A stretch of 64,000 bases of DNA from Bromus sterilis (Eukaryota; Streptophyta; Magnoliopsida; Poales; Poaceae), in the NCBI GenBank assembly GCA_950022295.1, contig OX465600.1, positions 310,001 through 374,000 of the forward strand, read 5' to 3'. Each line of letters opens with the position of its first letter. The first letter of the stretch is position 1. A program made the position numbers and the translations under genes. Under the pieces are notes generated by a model. The model had not been told where the DNA came from, did no database searches, and saw only the letters and a program-made list of their open reading frames with translations. Positions 12,289-23,944 of the stretch are shown here, one piece after another.

Positions 12289-15200
12289 GCGCACCCACCT
12301 CCTGCCGTGGAGACCCTGGCCATGGAGCGCCGCCGGCCTCTCCCCTCCTCCCGTCGGCACCTCTCCTCCTTCCCTCTCCTCCCTCTCCTTTCTCTCCTCT
12401 CCCACTCATCCTCTCTCTCTCTCTGTGTGTGCAGCACCAGGGGCCGCCGCCGCCATGGATGGACGAGCCACGGCATGCCCGAGCGCCATGGCCTCCTGCC
12501 CGAGCTCGCGGCGACCACCCCGGCCGCCAGTGTCATCCCTGCCGCCAGATCCGCCCATCCCCGCACCAGCTCGCCTCCCTCCTCGCCGGGAGCCCCTTGG
12601 AGCGCCGCTCGTCGCCGGCCAGGGCCGCCGTCGCCGGATCCCTCCTGGATCGGGACGGGGACGCCCGAGCGGCTCCTCCACCAACCGACAGGGGCCAGCC
12701 AGGCCAGGTGGGCCGCGCGACGCCCACGGCCCAGCAGGGCGCCTCCTCTGCAATTTGGGCCGGCCCGATGGGTGAGGGCCCATGTACCTTTTTTTCCAGA
12801 ATACCTGCGAATTCTTGCTAAGTCTGGAGTAATTTTGCTGCTGATTCGATTCCGCGTTGACGATAGCAAGCAAACGGTAGCTCCGATGAACGTGCCCCCA
12901 AAACGAAAGTTGCTCAGAATTGCGTGTACTTTAATTCATCTTTTGTGAGCATTTGAATTTGAGCTCATCTTGATTGTGCAATTGTGTGCTAAACAGGGCA
13001 TCAGGCCGTTAAACTGCTACTTTTCCTGTTAAGTGCTGCTGTTATTATTTTGTTGCAACTTTGCATGATGATTGTAACAAATCCATGAGGCCTATTGCAT
13101 TGATTCCTTTTGCGTTGCGTTAAGCAATGTTTCTACTTCAGTTTCATGCATTCACATACCATAATTGCTTGCTGCATCATGTTTATATCTTGCTCCAAAG
13201 TAGCTATCCTGATGTTATTGTGCTGCTGTTGCTGAAACTGTTATTTTGTTGCAACTTCGTTCGACGAGTGTGTCGCGACCGTTTGTCGGAATTGAGTGAT
13301 TCCAATTGCATGTTGTTAAGCATCATGTCTACTTTCATCCCATGTATTGCTATGTCATGTTGCTGCACTTTTGCATATAGATTTACCCCTGTTTATACAG
13401 CATGTGTGCATAACTTGTTTTGCTTATATCTTTTTAACCGTAACTCCGTTTGGAGTGTTCTTTATATGTAACTTGATTAGTTTTTCGTGTACTTTGTGTT
13501 TATGCTATTGTTTTCTGTTGTTAACCAACCTAAAATATGGTTTAGGACAGAACAGTACCAAATGTTTTAATCATCGTGCGGCACTTAGTGTTATGCCATG
13601 TTTAGGTTGTGCCTCACTTAAATTGACTAGCATAAATAGTTTATTTTATGCTTCACCTCTTGACATGTTTGTGTGCTATGCCATGCTTGCTTGAGTTGAC
13701 CTGTTAACAACCGTTGTTTGGTCACCTGTAGCTAAACAACTTGAACCACCGTAAACGTGTGGTATCGTCGTGTGTGACGAGTACTCCACTTGACCTGTTA
13801 GTAACCGCTCTCGACGGTAGGTGCGATGTCTCGTGTTGCTTCTTGTTGATGCTTGCTCGTGTTTGCCTCGTAGTAATAGAGTGCTTGCTCGTTGATTGCT
13901 TTCTAGTGTTTCCTTCTTGTGTGCTTCCGCGGGTACCTCTCGGAGTCGATGCGAGCTTGCGATCGACTACACCTTCGGAATCCGACTTATCAACAGGCAA
14001 GGACTATACATTACTTATGATCCATTCTATTTCAACCAGCGGTTTGCATGCTAGTCTAGGTTAGGTTCGATGTTTGATCCTACCACATGTTTACAACCTT
14101 TTTCAAACCGATACAACCATGTCCTTTCCCAGCAAACCTTGTACTGCTATGTTACTATTGCTCGTTGCTCAGCCCCTGCTTAGTATGCATGCTTAGGATG
14201 CTACGATGTTACCCTGTTACTCTTTGGGTTGGGATATCACCTGATTATTATATTATTGTTGATGATATGATTATTATAATGTTGACTATATTCGACGAAG
14301 GATGGAAGGTCTAGGCTATCCCGCCCCGACGCTTTGTTCCATTCGAGTCACCTAGGACCCGAGTTCCGGGTATTGGTTTTAAGACTGAGCGTGCCTAACC
14401 GCGTGTGGGATTTTATGGGGTCCCCTTTTCTTACCTATCTAGCTTCAAACATTTCTAGTGGTGGCCCAAGCTGATTTACCATTTGAAAACCGTGTGTGTG
14501 TCTGTCGGGTAGCTCCTGGCAGATATTATTTAAAATAACCCGGACCAGTGAGGACATAGTTCCCTTGCTGGCCCACTTTGTCCGGCTGAGGACCCGGTTT
14601 CCCATGTGTGATTAACCGGGTATCCAAACCTGCGACAGACGGTAGAGACCAGATCGAGAGCGCGGCCGGCTCCTGAGATGGATGTCGACTCACCGAGGGC
14701 CACCCGGATTTGTTCGTTGTTAGGTAGAGGGACCTGTCGTTTCGGATCTCTTGGAACTAAATCATAAAATGGTTGCCTGTGATGGGTAGCAACTGAGAGT
14801 GATGGACGTGCGTGCGGAGCCTCGTAATGGGCAGTTGGTACACCCCTGCAGGGTTAAATCTTTTCGAGAAGCCGTGTCCACGGTTATGGACGACTTGAGA
14901 CCTACGTCCTGTTCATAGACAACAACGACTGAGATAATCTTAATATAACTTGATCAACGTGTGCGTGTGCCTTGACTGCTTCTTCTTCGTCGGGATGCGA
15001 AGAGGAGGACAAGGATAGGATAGGTGTTATGTTTGCGTAAGTAGTTGATAGCAAGACTTGTTGGAGGCGATTCCTCATCGAATGCTTGGCTTCTTATCTT
15101 ACTCTCTAGATCGTTAGCCACTTCATAAATGCTAGTACGGCAGCAACCTCACCACTTACCCCTTCCTTACCGTAAACTACTAGTTGTCCTAGAATGACGA

Positions 15201-15658
15201 GTGATGAAGTCCTTGTTGGGTCAGATGACCACTACAGTTGGATGTTGAGTACCTCTGTACTCATGATACTACCCCCAAACTCTTTTCAGGGTTCTTGTTC
15301 GACAACAGGTATGGTGATCGACGTTCCACGTGGAGACTCGACGACGACTAGTTAGGCGGATCCCGGCGGAGGGCCTGGACCCGTGTGGTTATGGGATCGA
15401 TGTTTTTCTATTTTCCACTAGGCATTTGCTTGTAGTCTGTACTCAGACATATATCTTCCGTTGTTGTATTGTATTTAAGGCAGTTGTATGCCAATTGTAT
15501 GAGATGTTGTATCCTGTATCTGTAATGTTGTGATATCATGTTGGAAATCCGGGGCATATGGCTTTGTCATATGTCGATGTGGGACCGATATGTGCTTCGT
15601 CCCCGGATCTGGGTGGAAACACCTAGACCTGGAACAGTACCGCATATCGGGCCTTACA
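11625..15658 (+). repeat. Element B 3' LTR
   Basis: Starts TGTAACAGCCC and ends CTTACA, followed at once by the GCATC duplication. It is near identical to the 5' LTR. The CT microsatellite at about 12258-12285 is longer than in the 5' copy, a typical slippage difference. The 291-codon frame at 12073-12948 lies over the GC-rich leader and is not accepted as a gene. Confidence 0.92.
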
Positions 15659-15830
15659 GCATCCCCAAGCTTAGACGCTTGAGTCTCCTTGAATATTTAT
15701 TGGGGATGCATGGGGGCATCCCCAAGCTCGACCGCTTGACACTCCTGAATCTTCTTTCATCATCTTCCCTCGCATACTTTAAAACTCCCTTCGTACATAA
15801 CTCATCATAATCTGATTAGCGAGGTTTGTA
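15659..15830 (-). mobile_element. Continuation of the gag-protease host element beyond B
   Basis: Starts with the duplicated GCATC and continues the CCCCAAGCTTAGACGCTTG hairpin-rich internal sequence, collinear with 50345-50515 and 57090-57250. It ends near 15830, where the LINE begins. The junction has no poly(T) tract and no clear target duplication. Confidence 0.7.
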
Positions 15831-18798
15831 CCCATAATAATGCTCATCCTATCCCAGCACAATTTACTGAAGGGGCACTCGAAGAACAAGTTCTTGACAG
15901 TTTCCTCGGGAGGATTAGAGCACAAGAGACACCCATAATTGTTGCCAATGGGATCCATGCCACGCCTCCTCAACATGTTCCTGGTGTTAATCCTATTAGT
16001 CAGAACCAGCCAGGAAAAGCATTTCCATTTGTTGGTACACTTGGTTTTCCAGATCCATTTGAAGGAAGAATCCACATCGACGGTCCGGAAGCAGTGTGCA
16101 TAGAACTTGCAGGGGACAAACCTGCCAGAGCTCCAAGTGCATCTCCAACGATCACGCACGTGGGGCAAGAGGGACGTGGAGCCTGTGTCCCTCTACAATT
16201 CCTCAAGTTCCCCCCTAGCCTGCACCGACAGCGGGAGGTGAAATGATTCCCCAAAGGACGCACATGTGAGCAGACCCTGAACTGAGACATCAGGGTCCTT
16301 GGCAAAGGAGAACAACCTTGGATATCGCTCTGAGACGATTTCGTCTAGCCAAATGTCCTTCCAGAAAAGAATAGAAGAGACATCACCTACCACAGCCTTG
16401 GTAACACCCCTGTAGACATCAGAGAGCTTGAGGACGTCACGCCACCAAAATTACCCACACCTGCCAGTAGCATGCGATACATACCCCTCATAGTACCAGG
16501 ACCAAATCAACCTGACCCATGGAATGTTCTCGCGATTGAAAATTTTGTGTAGTTTCTTGATTAGAAGGCCCTGGTTTTGTAGTTTGAGATCAATAACACC
16601 AAGCCCCCCTTCACTTTAGGTTTACAAACCAATTCCTAGGATGCCAGCGATTTGCATTTATATCCATCCTCCAAGTGTTTAGTCCAGAGGCAGTGACGTC
16701 GGACTTTATCAATGTGGTCCACCAATGCGGACGGGAGCTTGATGGATCACATTGCGTAGACAACCAACGACGAGATCACTGAGTTAACCAGTGTCAGTTT
16801 CGAGCCATAGTCCAGTAAGGAAGTGGCAGTTGACAGCCTCCGTTCCATGGATGCCACCATGGGCATGAGATCAGCTACTGAGGGACGCGTAGTACCCATT
16901 GGCAGCCCCAGGTACGTGAACGGAAGCGAGCCGACCACATAGCCAAAAATCCCTGCTATCTGAGCAGTTGTATCGTCCGAGGTATTCAGGGATACAAGCG
17001 TGGATTTCTAAAAGTTAATTCTAAGCCTGACAGAGGTAGCATAATCCTGCAGCACACCTTTCATGATTGTGGCTTGAAGTAAGTCGGCTGGCATGAACAC
17101 TATTGTGTCATCAGCGTATTGAATCACTGGATAATCATCGCCCGGAGTGGGGATGGGAAGATGGATAGTACCATTCCTGTATTCCGCATTGACAACGGCT
17201 TGTAGTAGATCGGCCGCCAGCACAAAAATCAATGGCAATAACGGGTCTCCCTGACAAAGCCCTCCCGGCATGCAAACTGTCTCCTCGACGTCCCATTGAG
17301 AATGATAGATGATTTGTCCATGGAGAAAATGCAGTTGATCCACCCAAGACATTTCTCATTAAATCCCATCTGTCTCATGATCTGAATCATAGGTTGATGT
17401 TCGATCGTGTCAAATGCCTTAGCGAAATCAAGTTTCAATACCACGATCCCCCGACTAGAGCGTTGACACTGGTGGAGGTACTCGAATGACCACACAAGAC
17501 AGTCTGGAATGGATCTCCCCTTAATGAATTCGTATTGGTTGCGGTGAACAATGCGCCGGATGAGTTTTTGGAGTCTGTTTTCAAGGATTTTGGTTATGAG
17601 CTTCAGACAACAGTTCAGCAAAGTGATGGGCCTGTAGTCGTTAGCAATTCCCGGAGACTGCATTTTTGGGATCATAGTGATGAAACATGTATTTAAACTT
17701 TCAAGATCCATGTTTCCATCATAAAAATCCTCACAAAGTTTGTAAAAGTCTTCCTTGATTATGTTCCAACAGGACTTAAGAAAACCCCCCATTGAAACCG
17801 TCCGGGCCAGGCGCCCGGTCAGACGGCATTTCCTTCACTACTTTGTCAATTTCCTCTCTGGAAAAGGGCACCGTGAGATCGTCCAGGTGCTCAACTTTTT
17901 TAAACACCTGTTGTAGATCAATGACAAAATTTGTGGCAGTGGATCCCCCCAGCCTGTTACAGTAGGTTTGGAACAGAACCGACTCCTTCCCAACATGATC
18001 AGTGACCAAAGAATCATCAGGTAGATGCAAAGAGGCAATGGAATTACGCCTGTATCTCTCAGTGGCCACTCTGTGAAAAACTTGGTGTTACCATCCCCCT
18101 CTCTAAAATATTTGATGGTACACCTTTTCTTCCAATATAACTTCTTATAGTTTCAAAGCCTGACGAGGTGTTATTTAAGCATACGCCTGAAGTTGCATTC
18201 AGGAAATGTGAGAGCACGTAGCTCCTCAACACCATCCAATTCCAGAAGCACTTGATTTGAGTTGTCAGTGAGGATTTTCAGGTGTGAGAGATTTTTGCTC
18301 CACTATTTTAAAGCATACCTCAAGTTCTTCAGTTTTTTACATAACCGTGCGGTCGAGTTCGGGGCATAGCATCTTTTATCCCAGGTTTGCTGGACCACCT
18401 GAAAGAATCCAGGATGGGAGACCCAAAAATCTTCAAACCGGAAGATTTTAGTTTTTGGAACCGATGACTCAATACAGACATAGAAGGGTACATGATCTGA
18501 AACCAGTTTACCCAGGGGGGCACTGTGGTGTCAGGATATTTAGCAGACCAGTTCACAGTGGTAAAATGCCAATCCAGTTGTTCCATAAGCGGATTATCCT
18601 GCATGTTACTCCACGTGAAGGATCTGTCCTTGATTGGTAATTCAACAAGTGACTGACTTCTAATAAAGTCATTAAATATAAGCATATCCGATGAATTCCC
18701 CACTCCCCTGTTTCTATTGTCAAGTGCACGAATATAGTTAAAATTGCCAACCAACAACCAATCTTCCCCAACTGGGATATGGAGATCAAACAACCAAT
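15831..18798 (-). pseudogene. Degenerate L1-type LINE ORF2 (endonuclease, reverse transcriptase, zf-RVT)
   Basis: Reading right to left, an endonuclease C-terminal part lies at 18793-18329 (motifs WLLVGNFN, RSFTWSN, LDWHF). Reverse transcriptase follows at 18069-17008, with NDYRPITLLN, KLDFAKAFDTIEH and the catalytic YADDTIV in separate frames. Next come the connection region TYLGLPMG at about 16900 and a zf-RVT domain at 16168-15831 (KCFSWLVLTNRI, CLLC...FFECPFS). This is the usual domain order of plant L1 ORF2, which encodes target-primed reverse transcription. Several frameshifts and stops make it dead. ORF1, the 5' end of ORF2 and the poly(A) tail are missing, so both ends were lost or rearranged. 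Its last open frame runs on into host retrotransposon sequence. Confidence 0.85.
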
Positions 18799-19803
18799 TT
18801 TCCTGCTGTTTCTATGTTGTGTTTGCTGGGATCCAATGGATTATGAGATTATGTTCAGATTGTGATGAGTTATATATTTGGTTCTCCTTTTATATTTTGT
18901 TCTTGAGTAATTCTTGCATGTTCTCTGTTGCCTTTTATTTCTTTGGCCAAGTAGTAGATAGTAACTCCAAGAGGGAGCATTATGCATGATTGTGGGTTCA
19001 TGCCCCCTGATGCCTAACTTGAGTGACAGAAACATGAGACTAGGGGATGTATGGTTGCCACCAGGGAGAAAAAATGATGCTTGTAACCGCGGTTGCAAGG
19101 ATTGTTTACCTTACGCAAAGTTTGTTAATGCAGTTGTCTGTTGCTTTGGTTTTGCACTTTGGGTGGGCCTCACAACTTAATACCAGTGAGATGTTCTGGA
19201 TAGACATCTCAAGGTGGATGATTAGTGAGTAGATGCTGATGAATAAACGGTCTACTTAACTTGGCGTACTTCCCATACTTTTGAGCCTCTAACTTTCTTG
19301 TGGCATAATTAGCATTGCGGTGCGTTTATGATTCTGTCAATTGCCCAACTGTAATTTGTTCACCCAGCTTAGCTATTTTACCGTCTTTTGGGAGAGACAC
19401 ATCACTAGTGAACATCATGGGACCCCGTTCTATATTTCCATCATTATTTACACCTAAACTCTTTACTGCTTTATTTCCTTTCAGTTGCAATCACCATCAC
19501 TATTTCCACCGTGTGTTTGATCCTTTGTAAGTGACAAGGCCGGAGAGACTGGCAACCTCTCTGAACTCGTTGGGAGAAAAGTTATTTGCTTTTGTGTGCA
19601 GGTCCAGGTCAAGTGAGTAATTTATCTCAAACGGCGTGTTGCTCGTTTGACCACCTACTTGTTGATCCTTGGATTCCTAAGGGAGACATAAACCCTATCT
19701 TCTAAGTTAGGGGAAATTTGCTGCTAGCTACATCTCAACCTTCCACTTGGGGTAGCCAACGAGGGGCGAGAAGAAGATAATCTCTCGCACCATCAGACGT
19801 ATC
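18799..19803 (+). mobile_element. Truncated LTR of the gag-protease Gypsy family, plus strand
   Basis: Aligns in order with 37890-38814, the 3' two thirds of element C's 5' LTR. Shared landmarks are the GATTATGAGATTATGTTCAG, GAGTGACAGAAACATGAG, CAGTTGTCTGTTGCTTTGG and GGTGGATGATTAGT stretches. Substitutions are more frequent than between the other copies, so it is older. The 5' third and the internal domain are absent. It ends near CTCTCGCACCATCA. Confidence 0.7.
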
Positions 19804-20762
19804 AAGTGTCTAGTAACTGCGATAGTTCAAGAATTGGATTTGATCCTTCACAATGAGGAGATATTTACTTCGGGCCCACTCGGTATTACGGTATCCATAA
19901 TAGTCTAGCAAGGCGGAGTGTGACCTAGTCATAGGGATACCGGAATACGATAATGAGCAAAAGGGACAAACGAGCAAAAGGAATAATAAGTGGCTTGTGT
20001 TCAAGAAGTTGCTACACATAGGTGTCAAACATCTCTCCTCTAACTTTGACATATATCACGAAGCAAATGGAATGGTACATGAATAAACATAATGGTTCAC
20101 TCGAAGCTTCTTCGTGTATGTGCACGAGTCAACATGGGTGTCCATGGCTCCGTTGTTGTTTATTGGCTATTGACAAAAAGGTCGTTGTCCTATGTCCGGA
20201 AGATGTTTTAAGTCATGTCCGCATAATAATGAACCTATTGGGTCATACACTTAACGAGCAGTAGTCTTTTAGAATACTGGAATGGTAGAAGGTATAGGGG
20301 AAGCAAAACAGCATAGTTCATACGGGCACCGGAAGGAGTTCCGAGTATTTATAGAATCGTTCATATGGGCACTGGAAGTAGTTCTAGATATTTAAGGATA
20401 TGTTAGGATCACTCTGGAGTAGTCACATATGGTTCCATAACATATGAGAATGGTACTAGGGAAGTCTTGGATCAACCAAAATGGTTTCCGGATAATCGTT
20501 GGGCGTCCCTTGAACCAATATCACACCTCCATCATCTTCACAAACTTTAGGTGGTCACCTCGTGGGCACTCAAAGAGCATTGTCGTTCATCCAGGGGCGA
20601 TGAGAAAGCGCGTTCATAGTGGTGCAGCAATGGTAGTGAGCTGTGTCGAATAGGAGATGGTAGAAGACGGAGAGAGCGATGGATGGAAGATCAAGTCGCT
20701 TAGGATATGCACCTTCCAATGCATGGTGATTTAAAATTTTGGGCAACCATGGCCTGGTTCGG
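19804..20762. other. Unassigned repeat-like intergenic DNA
   Basis: No gene was recognised. Parts of 19840-20460 resemble a decayed Gypsy LTR (phrases such as GGGCCCACTCGGTATTACGG, and CCTATTGGGTCATACACTTAA followed by the tandem phrases GGGCACCGGAAGGAGTTC and GGGCACTGGAAGTAGTTC). No termini or target duplications could be fixed. Short open frames have no recognisable domain. Confidence 0.35.
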
Positions 20763-21690
20763 TCCTACTAAGCACCGCTCCATCCCTCACTACTCCTCTC
20801 CTCCTCCACTGCCCCCACCTTGAGAGTTCCCAGTCTTACATCATGTCGCCCAGACCTCTCTCGGGCCTTCGTTGTTGGTGCCGCTGGTTGGGGAAGCGAC
20901 GGGGATGGTTCCTGGTGCGTGCTTGTTCAATTTTATGGCGTTATGCCGGTAGATTCAAAGAGGATTTGGTTGTCGGAGCGCTCGAGCCATGCCCGGTGGC
21001 TACCAGAGATGGTCCTCTTCCTTGCGGCGACAACTACAAAAAAGATTTGCTTTGGCCTTCCCTTTAATAAGCCCATGTTAGATCTCGCTAGTCCTCACCC
21101 TTTTCGTGGCCACCTCGATGGTGGAGGCGAGCGGGTGGAGTTCTAATGTGGATCCCATCTGGTTCCTGATCTGCAGCAAGGAGAGCTGGATCTCCATGAT
21201 GGAGGTCACCACTAAGGTGGTGTTTTTTCACCGTTGGGAAGCTACATCTTATCTTTTAGGTTGGGTTTGAGCTCATAGTGGCGGTATTCACAGTGGCAGA
21301 GTTGGCATCGGTTCCTCTGGTACATGGACGTTGATGAACATCACCATGCCACTACATCTTCTAACTGAAAGAAAGTCTCCTTAGATTCCTCCTGGCTACG
21401 ATGTTGTATGGGAGGCAGTTTCTCTTCTTGTTGGCAGCCACAGATTCGATCTATGGCACCCTCATCACCCCCAAGTGGTTGGTTCCCTGGCGACGGTGAG
21501 GTGACTCCGGCGTGGAGAAGATGGACCCGATCGCGTTTCACAAACTTTTTCAAGGTCGTTCTTGCAAAGTTTGAGGGATTTGGCTGTATTTTTGTGTTTT
21601 GCTAATAATCTTTTGTAAGATGTGTTTTATTGTGTGCTTTAATGAATAATTTTTTGGGATCGTTCATGATCCCTTAACTGTTAAAAAAAT
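20763..21690 (+). other. Possible non-LTR retrotransposon or retro-derived segment ending in an A tract
   Basis: The segment is GC-richer than its flanks and holds broken frames. It ends in a T-rich, AATGAATAA-containing stretch followed by GTTAAAAAAAT, which looks like a retroposed 3' end. No reverse transcriptase motif was recognised and no target duplication was found, so the assignment is weak. It could equally be ordinary decayed sequence. Confidence 0.25.
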
Positions 21691-21794
21691 CATAGTTATA
21701 ATGGTTGCCATAACGAGTACCATACCTGATAAGTTGGTTGATGCATCACGGAGGTACACTATATCATACATTTACTCCAACATGCAATTATGAC

Positions 21795-22911
21795 GTGTTT
21801 GGTTGCCCACGTTCATTCCAACCAGGCCCTAGTGAGAATAAAACAGGTTGTTTGTTACCTGCGTTCATTATTGGCTCTACATCGTACGGAGCTTAAAGCA
21901 ATCCTCAGCCAGGCCCGCTAGGAACGGCCAAATCGGCCATTTCCGGCTTGCCGGGCCGAGTCGAGCGCAACTTGCGGTCCCCTTTGCACGAGGGCGTGCC
22001 TGCTCATGTATGTGTGTTTCTTCTACCGCCAAAAATCTCCTCACTAATCTCCTTTCTCCCCTCCCTTCTAGTCACATAACGGTGCTTCGATTTAAGATAA
22101 GCTATACAGGAAAAGATGCACATTGATGCTATGGTTTCATTCAGATGATCGGTTTGTAGTTTTGTCGATCGTAAATGCTCAATTGGGTGGTCTTGTTTGG
22201 AGCTATTTCATACGAATTTCACGGTCGACCATTTGAAATTTCCTTTGACTGGCAGCTTCATCTCGTAGTATTACACAACTTTCGTGTTGCAGGTTTTCTT
22301 TTTTGACGATCGTAGATGAGTATCCTCATGGTGTACATATACGTATATATGATATGTTTTAATGTCACTTCTTAATCTCTGTGGCGTGTCGTCGGCGTTC
22401 CTCTCTCGCGTCCCGCTGTAATTGTGTCATCATCGGTGTCTTCCCTCTCTGCCTCCTCTCTCGCATCCCGCTGCACTTGTGTCATCACATCAGGGTTCCT
22501 CTCGGGCTCCTCTCTCGCATCCAGTTACACGGGCACCATGGTCGACATCATTCCTCCCGGCCTCCTCTTCCGCGTCGTACTACACTTGAGCTATTGCCGA
22601 CGTTGTTCCTTTGGGCCTTCTGCATTCTACTGCATTGATGTTTCTATGGCGTGCGTACTATATTTTCTCCTTCTCCGTTCTCTTCTTCTATGCTCTCTTA
22701 TTCCTTCCTCCACGTAGACTTTCTCTGCGGCGACACTAGCAACTAGTTCTCCACGCCGTTGACGGGATTGCTCACCCGCGGCTCTATGCTCGCCATGTTG
22801 GACGCGGCACGACGACCACCGTCCACCGTAGTCGTCATGGCACTATGTAACTTTGTGTGTCATGTGTAGTGATTAACTCTTAATCATTGTTGCATGTATG
22901 CAACCAAACAC
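21795..22911. mobile_element. Candidate non-autonomous DNA transposon with 12-bp terminal inverted repeats
   Basis: GTGTTTGGTTGC at 21795-21806 is the exact reverse complement of GCAACCAAACAC at 22900-22911. The 1.1-kb interior has no transposase. The immediate flanks do not give an obvious target duplication, so the ends may be misplaced or decayed. The GTTTGGTTGC motif recurs just outside the right end (CAACCAAACAACATGCA at about 22969), which could mean a second nested end. Confidence 0.3.
22400..22530. repeat. Short imperfect tandem repeat, about 55-bp period, 2-3 copies
   Basis: Copies begin with CCTCTCTCGCRTCC at about 22401, 22459 and 22512, and the first two share CCGCTGYAMTTGTGTCATCA. 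The repeat lies inside the candidate TIR element. No function is inferred. Confidence 0.45.
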
Positions 22912-23390
22912 AGTGTAGTTGCATCAATCCAGCCAACGTGAGCAACTAAACAACATGCAATGCAGACAACCAAACAACATGCAGATGTTGGTTTTTTGTA
23001 CGCATTTGCTCAACTAGGTTACATGGAGAAGGCTATGCAATGCAGGTAAAAAGACAACCCCCCTTCCTCCCCGGTGATGGCGTTTTGGCAAGCGGTGTGG
23101 AGGTGTGACATTGTGCGAAACTCGTCAAGCCCACACCCCCCCCCCCTCCATGGAGGTGGAGGGTGCGAGGATATCATGGTGCAGTTAGGTCAACTTTTCC
23201 CTCACGCTCATTGGTTTGGTTTATCGGTTGCGTTACCCTCTCTTTTTTCGCAGTGGGTACAAGCCTTGTGCTCTTTGTGTCTTTTTTTTGTTGTCATGTT
23301 TGATATTCACCAAAGAAAATTGAAAGTGTTTAACCTATTTTTGGACATGGAGATGGATCTGTATGTTGGAAAAATTATTCTGACCAAAAT
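22912..23390. other. Intergenic DNA, nothing recognised
   Basis: Contains a poly(C) run near 23140 and a 125-codon open frame at 23074-23451 without recognisable domains. Codon use and context give no support for a gene. Confidence 0.4.
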
Positions 23391-23443
23391 GTTGGGATGG
23401 TCAAGTTGGTCTAAGGCGCGTTGGTTCAAATCCCACTCTCAAC
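23391..23443 (+). pseudogene. tRNA-Leu-like pseudogene lacking the anticodon arm
   Basis: GTTGGGATGG (acceptor strand) is followed by TCAAGTTGGTCTAAGGCGC (D arm, A box). It then jumps straight to GTTGGTTCAAATCCCAC (T arm, B box) and TCTCAAC, which pairs with the 5' acceptor strand over seven positions with one G-T wobble. A T5 run follows, as at RNA polymerase III terminators. Nuclear tRNA-Leu genes are about 83 nt; here the anticodon stem, anticodon and long variable arm, about 30 nt, are gone. It cannot act in translation. It may be a decayed tRNA gene or the head of a lost SINE. Confidence 0.65.
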
Positions 23444-23944
23444 ATTTTTAATTATTCTCTATTATTTTTCCTTTGTGCCAGCAGAATATCTGCTTACTGC
23501 TTCCATTCAAAATCTAAAATGAAATTTAACCCAAGCTAAATTAAGCCATCAATTTCTCTCAAGATTTTGCTTTGCCACAACTAGTTTATCTAATCAAAGG
23601 ATGTTCTCTTCTGCAATAAGCAATGGTAATAATAACAGTTGAATCAGCGAAAATATATCTTGAAGCTGAGGTCAGATCAGACCACAACTTCATCAGCTAA
23701 TAGTTCTTGATCAACATCCAACTGAGATTTGCACAACAAAAAAGTGCAGTATACTAAGTATTATAACATGCTCTTGTCTCATTCCTACAGCAATCAATCA
23801 TCATGCTTGCTTTCTACAAAAACTCTCCAAAACTAGTAGTACACCACTAGGAGTAGGACCACCAATCCCTTCATGATATATAGTTTGCACCACAAGGCGG
23901 AGCCTCAGAATCCCCTTGTAGATCCCCTGATACTAGTTACTTCT
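23444..23944 (-). other. 3' flank and probable 3' UTR of the ribophorin I gene
   Basis: AT-rich sequence downstream of the stop codon at 23945-23947 (minus strand). No other coding sequence is seen. A polyadenylation site cannot be placed with confidence; no clean AATAAA occurs on the minus strand close to the stop. Confidence 0.4.

Larger units (their letters stand above)
7004..15658 (+). mobile_element. Element B: complete LARD-like retrotransposon, 4-kb LTRs, 0.6-kb internal domain
   Basis: The element is complete. The 5' LTR is 7004-11021 (4018 bp), the internal domain 11022-11624 (603 bp) and the 3' LTR 11625-15658 (4034 bp). The 5-bp target duplication GCATC is at 6999-7003 and 15659-15663. 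The 3' LTR starts TGTAACAGCCC and both LTRs end CTTACA; in the 5' LTR the first dinucleotide has decayed from TG to TA. A PBS for initiator Met tRNA follows the 5' LTR. No gag or pol exists, so it must be mobilised in trans. The layout recalls Triticeae LARDs such as Sukkula or Erika, but I cannot assign a family. The LTRs look nearly identical, suggesting a young insertion. Confidence 0.92.

Noticed and set aside
12073..12948. 291-codon open frame on the plus strand
   Set aside because: It lies wholly inside the 3' LTR of element B over the CT/GC-rich leader, has no recognisable domain, and the 5' LTR copy is broken at the same place.
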